From Xanthomonas sp. NCPPB 1128 (lineage in GTDB: Bacteria; Pseudomonadota; Gammaproteobacteria; Xanthomonadales; Xanthomonadaceae): a DNA stretch of 64,000 nt. Position 1 is the first letter of the stretch. Every line of letters begins with the position of its first letter. Shown here in pieces: positions 17,082-23,771 of this stretch. Made by a program: the position numbers and the translations under genes. The notes below the pieces were generated by a model. The model made no database searches. It had not been told where the DNA came from and saw only the letters and a list, made by a program, of their open reading frames with translations. The stretch lies in contig NZ_LFME01000023.1 of assembly GCF_001043115.1 (NCBI RefSeq), forward strand, positions 17,722 to 81,721, read 5' to 3'.

Positions 17082-18931
17082 CGCGTCTTCCTCTTCTTGG
17101 TGTGTGGTTGCAGTTTTACCGGGTTGGTTTTCGTGTTCTCGATGCTCGACATCGCCATGATCTGCGCGAGATGGCTCAGTCCTTGCGGAAAGTTGCCGAG
17201 GAATCCGCCGGAGTGCGGATCGACCATCTCGCTCAACAGGCCGTTGCAGCGATCGAGCGCGTCGTTGAGCTGGGTCAGCCGTTTCCTGGCCTTGGCTTTC
17301 TGCCCCAGGCGCGCATAGGCTTCGGCGATCCAGTAGGAGCAGGCGACGAAACATCCTTCTTCCTGCGCCATGCCGGAGTAGCGGTAATGGAACGCGCCAG
17401 CACCCAACGCGCGGTCGATCGCATCGAGCGTCGCCAGCAGGCGGTCCTTGCCGTCGAAGCGGAAGCGTGCAGCGAGCGCGACCGACGCATCCAGCTTGTC
17501 GCTGCCCGGATACATCACGAACGCCTGTTGCGCGTCCGACCAGCAGTGGGCTTCGATCCAGTCCTTGATCCTGTCGCGCTCGCGTTCCCAACGGTCGCGA
17601 CACGTCGTCGGCAGCTGGCCCTGGTCGGCCAGTTCGACGGCCCTGGCCAGCGCCTGCCAGCAACTGACCTTCGACATGGTGTAGTGCTGCAGCTCGGGCA
17701 ATTCCCAGATCCCCGAGTCGGCCTTGCGCCAGCGATCAGCGCATTGGTCGGCAAGCCGGGACAGCAGTTCGGCGCTGGACGCGTCCAGGATGTTGCCGCG
17801 GCTCACGAAGCAATAGGCGGTCTCGAAGATGTCGCCGTAGATGCCGTGCTGGTGCTGCCCGCCGGCGAGATTGCCCCGCACCACCGGCAACGTGTTGCGA
17901 TAGCCGGCGGCCTCCAGTTCGATGACGTCGGGCACCAGCCCACCGTCCAGGGTGAACACGACTTTCGGGCCATGCTGGCGCAGTTGCCGGATCAGCCAGG
18001 TGAACGCGGCCTTCGATTCCGCTTCCAGCCCCGCGGCGAGAAACGCCTGGATGGTATAGCCGGCATCGCGGACCCAGGCGTAGCGATAATCGAAGTTCTT
18101 TTCGCCGCCGATGCGTTCGGGCAGCGACGTCGTCGCGGCAGCGGCGATGGCGCCGGAGGGCGAATACAGCAGCAACTTGAGCGCAAGCGCGCTGCGCACG
18201 AAGAAATCCCGGCCTTCGCGCGGGAACGTCACGTTCTTCGACCAGGCCCGCCATTCCTTGTCGGTCAGATCGATGCGGCTGTCGATCTCCTCGATGGTGG
18301 GCGCGACCAACGGCTCGTCCTCGCCGACGACCAGGGCGATCGTCGCGCGTTGTCCCTGCGCGACGGTGATGTCGCCGCGAACGCCGTGGTCCGACCACGC
18401 GCACCTCAGCCTGTCGTCATGGATCATGACGCCAAGCAGGCGGTCGACATGGAACACGGTGTGCGGGCCGATCGCCGCGCAGTAGGGGCTGGCGTTCTGC
18501 GCGCGCAGGCTGAATTTCAGTTCCAGCCGGAAGCGCATTGTTCCGCGCTGGCACTCGATGCGGCGTGCAAGTTCGCACCAGGGCAGTCGCCCGGCATGCC
18601 CGCTGTTGAGCGATTCGGTCAGCGTCGCCTGTCCGGAGGCGGTAGTGAATGTGGTGACCAGGACATTGCTGTCTTTCCGATAGTGCCGCTCGGTGCGGCA
18701 CGGCTGGTCCGGGGCGAGGACGAAGTAACCGCCTTGCTCGGCATCCAGCAGCCGGTCGAACAGTGGCGCGCTGTCCATGTTGGGCGCGCACCACCAATCG
18801 ATCGATCCGTCCGTCCCGGTCAGGGCGACCGAGCGTCCTTCGCCAAGCGCGCCGTAGTGCTCGATCGGCAGTGCGCCCTCGGTGCGGTCGATGTTGGAGG
18901 TCGCGCGGCGTCGCCTGGCTGTTGTGGGCAC
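17078..18931 (-). CDS. Glycoside hydrolase family 15 protein (trehalase/glucoamylase-like)
   Basis: Predicted to cleave an alpha-linked glucoside such as trehalose, with inversion. The ~617-residue protein has an N-terminal beta domain (EHYGALGEGRSVALTGTDGSIDWWC...) and a C-terminal (alpha/alpha)6 barrel. Family motifs are GGEKNFDYRYAWVRDAGY, DSGIWELPELQHYTMSKV (with the GIWE catalytic glutamate) and SGGFLGNFPQGLSHLAQI near the end. No signal peptide is visible, so it is probably cytoplasmic, like mycobacterial GH15 trehalases. The start is uncertain: GTG 18931 has GGAG nine bases upstream; GTG 18946 is the alternative, and frames further left run into the divergent gene. It is coupled to the downstream SDR. 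Confidence 0.85.
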   Translation of the reverse strand: MPTTARRRRATSNIDRTEGALPIEHYGALGEGRSVALTGTDGSIDWWCAPNMDSAPLFDRLLDAEQGGYFVLAPDQPCRTERHYRKDSNVLVTTFTTASGQATLTESLNSGHAGRLPWCELARRIECQRGTMRFRLELKFSLRAQNASPYCAAIGPHTVFHVDRLLGVMIHDDRLRCAWSDHGVRGDITVAQGQRATIALVVGEDEPLVAPTIEEIDSRIDLTDKEWRAWSKNVTFPREGRDFFVRSALALKLLLYSPSGAIAAAATTSLPERIGGEKNFDYRYAWVRDAGYTIQAFLAAGLEAESKAAFTWLIRQLRQHGPKVVFTLDGGLVPDVIELEAAGYRNTLPVVRGNLAGGQHQHGIYGDIFETAYCFVSRGNILDASSAELLSRLADQCADRWRKADSGIWELPELQHYTMSKVSCWQALARAVELADQGQLPTTCRDRWERERDRIKDWIEAHCWSDAQQAFVMYPGSDKLDASVALAARFRFDGKDRLLATLDAIDRALGAGAFHYRYSGMAQEEGCFVACSYWIAEAYARLGQKAKARKRLTQLNDALDRCNGLLSEMVDPHSGGFLGNFPQGLSHLAQIMAMSSIENTKTNPVKLQPHTKKRKTR

Positions 18932-19142
18932 GTGCTCAGGCTCCACGCCAACAGGCGTCGAGCCCGCGCTGGCGCGCCGTCGTTTCCGGCATGACGTGTC
19001 GAGGAAGCATGGGGGCAGTGCGAAGGGGAGGGCAGACCGACGGTAGTGGCCCTTCTGCGGAGGCCCGGTGAAGACGGCATGCGCCTGCACGTGGCGTGGA
19101 CGAGGGCTGTTCCATCGTGCGTGACCGTCATCGAGGTGTGCC

Positions 19143-20501
19143 ATGGGAAAACCGGTCCTGTACTTCCTGCACGCCCTCGGTTCGAGCAGACGCGAGTGGT
19201 CTTCGGTGATCGATCTCCTGGGCGCGCGCTTCGATTGCATCGCATTGGATATTCCCGGCTTCGGCGATGCGCCGGCATTGGACCGACCCGATGTCACGGC
19301 GCTGGTCGACTGGTTCGCAGGCGAAGTCGCGCGCGACAGGCCGGATTGCTGGTATGTCGTGGGCCACAGCATGGGCGGGAAGATCGCCACCCTGGCCGCC
19401 GCGCGCGCCCGCGACGGCATGACCGGGCTCGCCGGCCTGGCCGGGGTCGTGCTGGTGGCGGCATCGCCGCCCGCGCCCGAGCCGATGGACGAATCCCGGC
19501 GGCAGACCATGCTGTCCTGGTTCGATGCCGCAGGCCCCACGCGGCAGCAGGCCGAACAGTTCATCGACGACAACTGCGCGACGCCGTTGCCGACGTCGCT
19601 GCGCGATGGCGCCGTCGACGACGTCCTGCGCAGCAGTGCGCGCGCGTGGAACGCCTGGCTCACCCATGGCAGCCGCGAGGATTGCGCGGCGCGCGCCGGC
19701 TGCATCGAGGTGCCCGCGCTCATCGTCGCAGGCAGCGAGGACGGCGATCTCGACGAGGCAGCGCAGCGACGCTGGAACGTGCCCCATTACCGCGATGCGC
19801 GCCTCACCGTGGTGGCGCAGGCGGCGCACCTGATTCCCTACGAGCGACCGCAGGCACTCGCGGCGCTGATCGCCGCGCACGTCGATGGCACTGCGGCACG
19901 TCGGTTGCCCGACGACTTCGTGGCGTTGCTCAACGCCGAGCGCGTCGCCCCGACGATGCGCGAGACGCTGCTGCATCGCCATGCAGGGCCGTCGCGTGCG
20001 GCGAAAGGGGTCTTGAGCGAGCACCAGTCACGCGTGCTGGCCGCCGTGATCGAGCGCGTCCTGGACGGTGCGGGCGACGCCCGCGATATCGCACGCCGCA
20101 TCGACGTCGATCTCGCCAATGGGGTGGGCGATGGATGGCGGTTCGCCGACCTGCCGCCCGACCGTCTCGCCTGGCCGATGGGGCTGGATGCGCTGGACGC
20201 GTTGTCGGGCGGGTTCGTCGCCTTGCCCGCACCGGACCAGGATCGCTGGTTGCGCGCCATTGCCCTGCGCGAGGCGGGCGATTGTTCCGATTGCGGATGG
20301 AACGCGGCACAACTCGCGGCCTGGTTCGAAGAAGTGCGCGCCGAAACCGTGCGGATTTGGACGAGCCTTCCGGTCACCATGGCCGCCCTGGGCTACGACG
20401 GGTTCGCCGTGGGCGGATTGGGCGCAAGCAGCCCCGGTTACCAGGAGACCGCCGCCGACCGGCGCGAGACCTGGCAGTTGATGCCCAAGGCGCATCCATG
20501 A
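19143..20501 (+). CDS. Alpha/beta-hydrolase fused to a gluconate-2-dehydrogenase subunit 3-like domain
   Basis: Residues 1-255 are an alpha/beta-hydrolase with nucleophile elbow GHSMGG (Ser76), probable acid Asp200 in AGSEDGD and His229. Residues ~288-452 resemble the small subunit (subunit 3) of gluconate/glucose dehydrogenases: LSEHQSRVLAAVIERVL..., a Gln-Asp-containing middle and the terminal GYDGFAVGG...ETWQLMP pattern. Subunit-3 proteins normally carry a Tat signal and pair with a flavin GMC subunit. Here there is no signal peptide, and the partner GMC gene follows with an ATGA overlap. I infer a hydrolase/dehydrogenase module acting on an ester or lactone and its sugar product. The fusion looks genuine: one frame, no internal start signal. 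Confidence 0.75.
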   Translation: MGKPVLYFLHALGSSRREWSSVIDLLGARFDCIALDIPGFGDAPALDRPDVTALVDWFAGEVARDRPDCWYVVGHSMGGKIATLAAARARDGMTGLAGLAGVVLVAASPPAPEPMDESRRQTMLSWFDAAGPTRQQAEQFIDDNCATPLPTSLRDGAVDDVLRSSARAWNAWLTHGSREDCAARAGCIEVPALIVAGSEDGDLDEAAQRRWNVPHYRDARLTVVAQAAHLIPYERPQALAALIAAHVDGTAARRLPDDFVALLNAERVAPTMRETLLHRHAGPSRAAKGVLSEHQSRVLAAVIERVLDGAGDARDIARRIDVDLANGVGDGWRFADLPPDRLAWPMGLDALDALSGGFVALPAPDQDRWLRAIALREAGDCSDCGWNAAQLAAWFEEVRAETVRIWTSLPVTMAALGYDGFAVGGLGASSPGYQETAADRRETWQLMPKAHP

Positions 20502-22021
20502 CCGTCGCAGCGGCCGCTACGGTGGATGCGGTCGTGGTCGGCAGCGGTGCCGGCGGCGGCCCGTTGGCCGCGCGGCTGGCGCAGGCCGGCGTCTCGGTGG
20601 TGGTGCTGGAAGCCGGCGCCGCGTTCGGCCCGGACGCGCATCGCGCGGACGAACTGGCGACGGACATCTACTGGATGGAAGAGCGCCTCAGCGGCGGGCG
20701 GACGCCGACCGCGTTCGGCCCGAACAACTCCGGTACGGGGCTGGGCGGATCGACGCTGCACTGGGGCGCGTTCTGCCCGCGCCCGGACCCGCGCGATCTG
20801 CAACTGCGCACGCAGACCGGGCAGGGCGAAGACTGGCCGATCCCGCACCGGGAACTGCTGTCCTACCTCCAGCGCGTCGAACGCTACATCGGCGTGTCCG
20901 GGCCGGCGCTCTACCCATGGGACGGCGAGCGCTGCTATGCGTTCCCGCCGGCCCAGCGCAATGCGCCCGCCGAGGCGATGGAGCGCGGCTGCCGTGCCCT
21001 CGGCATCACCGCCGCCGACGCACCGGCCGCGCTGGTCACCCGCGCGCATGAACAGCCGCACTGGGGCACGCGGGTGGCGTGCAACAACTGCGGTGCCTGT
21101 CATCAGGGTTGCAGCAACGGCGCCAAGGTCAGCGTGGACACGACCTGGCTGCCGCTGGCCCGCGCGCACGGTGCGGACCTGCGCAGCGACTGCCGGGTCG
21201 TCGGCATCGAGCGCAATGGCCTGGGCGCGGTCACCGGCGTGGTCTACCGGCAGGGCGAGCGCGAACTGCGCCAGCGTTGCGCAGCCTTGTTCCTGTGCGC
21301 CGGCGGGGTGGAAACACCGCGCTTGCTGCTGAATCTCGGACTGGCCAATTCCAGCGGACAGGTCGGGCGCAATTTCATGGCGCACGTCGCGACCCAGGTC
21401 TGGGGCACGTTCGACATGGACATGCGCATGAATCGCGGCTACCCCTCGTCGTTGATGAGCGAGGACATGCTGCGTCCCGCGCAGGCCGATTTCGCCGGCG
21501 GCTATCTGATCCAGAGCCTGGGCGTGCAGCCCATAACGCTCGCCAATACGCTGGCGCGCGGTGCCGGGCGCTGGGGCGCTGCGCTGGTGCAGACCATGAC
21601 GCGCTACAACCGCCTGGCCGGTATCGGCATCAATGGCGAATGCCTGCCGCAGGACGCCAATCGCCTGACGCTGGCCGACGAGTGCGATGCCTTCGGAATG
21701 CGCAAGGCGCGGGTCGACTTCAGCTATGGTCCCAACGAACAGGCGCTCGATGCCCACGCCAGGCGCACGCTGCAGGCGATCTGGGAGGCGGCCGGCGCTG
21801 ATGACATCTTCGCCGCCGCGCGCTCGGCGCACACGCTCGGCACCTGCCGCATGGGCCGCGATCCCGCGCAGGCCGTGATCGATCCGGACGGTCGCGCGTT
21901 CGACATCGGCAATCTCTACGTCTGCGACAACTCCGTCTTTCCCAGCGCATTGGCGGCCAATCCGGCCCTGACGCAGATGGCACTCGGCCTGCGCACGGCC
22001 GAGCGGTTTCTCGCCAACTAG
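20498..22021 (+). CDS. GMC-family flavin oxidoreductase (gluconate dehydrogenase flavoprotein-like)
   Basis: FAD-dependent oxidation of an alcohol or sugar. The 507-residue protein has the dinucleotide-binding motif VVVGSGAGGGPLAARLAQAG at residues ~11-30, the GMC signature GLGGSTLHWGAFCPRP near residue 86, a cysteine cluster CNNCGACHQGC (near 195) and the C-terminal GMC pattern AHTLGTCRMG...DPDGRAFDIGNLYVCDNSVFP with His/Asn catalytic context. No signal peptide is seen. It overlaps the preceding fusion gene (ATGA), whose C-terminal domain resembles the usual small partner. No cytochrome c subunit gene is nearby, so the electron acceptor is unknown. Confidence 0.88.
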   Translation: MTVAAAATVDAVVVGSGAGGGPLAARLAQAGVSVVVLEAGAAFGPDAHRADELATDIYWMEERLSGGRTPTAFGPNNSGTGLGGSTLHWGAFCPRPDPRDLQLRTQTGQGEDWPIPHRELLSYLQRVERYIGVSGPALYPWDGERCYAFPPAQRNAPAEAMERGCRALGITAADAPAALVTRAHEQPHWGTRVACNNCGACHQGCSNGAKVSVDTTWLPLARAHGADLRSDCRVVGIERNGLGAVTGVVYRQGERELRQRCAALFLCAGGVETPRLLLNLGLANSSGQVGRNFMAHVATQVWGTFDMDMRMNRGYPSSLMSEDMLRPAQADFAGGYLIQSLGVQPITLANTLARGAGRWGAALVQTMTRYNRLAGIGINGECLPQDANRLTLADECDAFGMRKARVDFSYGPNEQALDAHARRTLQAIWEAAGADDIFAAARSAHTLGTCRMGRDPAQAVIDPDGRAFDIGNLYVCDNSVFPSALAANPALTQMALGLRTAERFLAN

Positions 22022-22058
22022 GCGATTGCCTCCCCCTTTACCTAACGAGGAAAACGAC

Positions 22059-22862
22059 ATGGACCTTGGAATCAACCAGCGGATTGCGCTGATCAGCGGC
22101 GCCGACTCGGGCATGGGCAAGGAGACCGCCCGCCAACTGCTGCAGGCCGGCGTGCGCGTGGCGATCACCGACCGTGCGGACGGCACGCTCGATGAGGCGC
22201 TGTCCGAGCTGTCGGGCCTGGGCGAGGTCATCGCTGTGGCGGGCGACGTGACGCGTGCGGACGATGTCGCGGAGATCTGGGCGCAGGTCCGGGCGCGACT
22301 GGGCGATCCGGATATCTACGTCAACGCAGCCGGTGTCACCGGCGCGACCGGCGATTTCCTCGACGTGGGCGATGCGGGGTGGCTGGAAACGCTGGACATC
22401 AACCTGATGGGCGCGGTGCGGATGTGCCGCGAAGCGATTCCCGCGATGCGCCGAAACGGCTGGGGGCGCATCGTCCTGTTCGCGTCCGAGGACGCCGTAC
22501 AGCCCTATGTGGACGAACTGCCGTACTGCGCGTCGAAGGCGGGGATCCTGAGTCTGGCCAAGGGCCTGTCCAAGGCGTACGGCGGCGACAACGTGCTGGT
22601 CAATACGGTCTCGCCCGCCTTCATCCATACCCCGATGACCGACGCGATGATGCACAAGCGCGCGAAGGAGAAGGGCATCACCTTCGATGAAGCGGTGTCG
22701 TCGTTCCTGGACGAAGAGCGTCCCGGCATGGTGCTCAAGCGGCGCGGTCGACCGGAGGAGGTGGCCGCGGCGGTCGCATTCCTTTGCTCCGAACGTGCCA
22801 GCTTCATCAATGGCGCCGGCATCCGTGTCGATTCGGGGTCTGTGCAGACCATCGCTGGGTGA
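22059..22862 (+). CDS. Short-chain dehydrogenase/reductase
   Basis: A 267-residue classical SDR with cofactor loop SGADSGMGKETA, NAAG and active-site YCASKAGILSLAKG. The C-terminus GAGIRVDSGSVQTIAG is typical of the fold. The ATG lies after AACGAGGAAAACGAC, a good ribosome-binding site. It is 37 bases after the GMC gene and is probably the third gene of that operon. The substrate is not evident from the sequence. Confidence 0.9.
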   Translation: MDLGINQRIALISGADSGMGKETARQLLQAGVRVAITDRADGTLDEALSELSGLGEVIAVAGDVTRADDVAEIWAQVRARLGDPDIYVNAAGVTGATGDFLDVGDAGWLETLDINLMGAVRMCREAIPAMRRNGWGRIVLFASEDAVQPYVDELPYCASKAGILSLAKGLSKAYGGDNVLVNTVSPAFIHTPMTDAMMHKRAKEKGITFDEAVSSFLDEERPGMVLKRRGRPEEVAAAVAFLCSERASFINGAGIRVDSGSVQTIAG

Positions 22863-23197
22863 GTTGGAACTGACATCGGGACGAAGGCATGGCTCCTTCA
22901 CGTCTCGCAGGAGCGGATGGTCGTCGTTGGAAGTGTTTTCGGCTGCGGAGTCGCCGACATCGGCTGTCGCTCCAGCGAGGGGAGCGCTGAGCCGTCTGGC
23001 GGGTAGGGCGCCTTTGTTGTCCGCAACGCGGGCAAATCCTGCTCGGCACATCGTGCTGCATGCGCGTCGCCTTGTCCGTCGATGTGTGAGGTGTAGAGGG
23101 GTTGGGGGTACCAGATCCGGGATGCCGCGACGTACCCCCAAAAGTACCCCCACCCATGCGCCGACTGGCACGCGTTGGCTCGTGCTGCTCGGAGCAC
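22863..23197. other. Region downstream of ssrA with GGGGGTAC repeats, no gene
   Basis: No convincing gene. GGGGGTAC occurs at 23104-23111 and its complement GTACCCCC at 23132-23139 and 23144-23151, just beyond the ssrA terminator. Short GGGGGTA repeats beside a tRNA or tmRNA 3' end are reminiscent of integrase arm sites (inference). Confidence 0.4.
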
Positions 23198-23242
23198 AAA
23201 AAAAAGCCGGAAACCCGTGTTTTACAGGGATTCCCGGCTTTT
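23198..23242 (-). terminator. Rho-independent terminator of ssrA
   Basis: On the minus strand AAAAGCCGG...CCGGCTTTTTTTT forms a hairpin ending in eight Ts, starting about 25 bases after the CCA end of tmRNA. A textbook intrinsic terminator. Confidence 0.88.
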
Positions 23243-23266
23243 CTCGGACCTGCTCGGTCTCTTCAT

Positions 23267-23618
23267 TGGTGGAGGTGGGCGGAATCGAACCGCCGTCCGA
23301 AGGCACTCCATCCCCGGCACTACATGCTTAGCTCATCGTTGGATCTCGCCCCGGAACAGCACGATGTGCGAAGCGCATCCCGGGACCAGCCTGCTTGATT
23401 TAGCCAATGGCTGACAGGCAGCCACCACCGGCGATTCCGTGATAATGACCCTACGTCGCGAGCACGGACACAAGCGATTTCGGGGCTAGGCCTTAAGCGG
23501 CCAGAGCGTAGTTGTCGTCGTTGGCAACTATAAGTTTGCGGCTGGATTTACGAGGAAAGCTGCCCCCTCGGCATGCGCCAAGCGATTTTGCAACCCCCGT
23601 CGAAACCAGTGCACCCCC
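23267..23618 (-). ncRNA. ssrA: Transfer-messenger RNA (tmRNA)
   Basis: Rescues stalled ribosomes with SmpB and tags proteins for degradation. The 5' end GGGGGTG (complement of 23612-23618) pairs exactly with CACCTCC before the terminal ACCA at 23267. The tRNA-like half contains GGTTTCGACGGGG at the 5' side and the T-arm GGCGGTTCGATTCCGCC at the 3' side. The tag frame (complement of 23493-23525) begins GCC after CTTATAGTT and encodes ANDDNYALAA then TAA. Total length 352 nt is normal. smpB lies 3.5 kb away on the same strand. Confidence 0.97.
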
Positions 23619-23646
23619 GGGGACAACGTCAAACGCTGACCTGCAC

Positions 23647-23675
23647 AGTGTAGGGATCGGGGAGGGCAGTCACAA
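23647..23675 (-). promoter_or_regulatory. Sigma-70-type promoter of ssrA
   Basis: On the minus strand TTGTGA (23675-23670), a 17-base spacer and TACACT (23652-23647) lie about 30-50 bases before the mature tmRNA 5' end. Spacing is ideal and both hexamers match well. Confidence 0.65.
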
Positions 23676-23771
23676 GTCTTGAGACAGGCCGCGCTTAAGC
23701 TGGCTTCACTGCGACGCCGGCCCTGTCACGCCGCCGTCCCCCAGGCATTCCCCCAGGCATGGAGCAGCGCA

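Noticed and set aside
22807..23199. Minus-strand frames beside ssrA as an integrase remnant
   Set aside because: No integrase motif (R...HxxR...Y) is readable in any frame; only the GGGGGTAC repeats hint at an attachment region.
23267..23330. Stand-alone tRNA gene
   Set aside because: The T-arm and CCA end belong to the 3' part of tmRNA; there is no anticodon stem.
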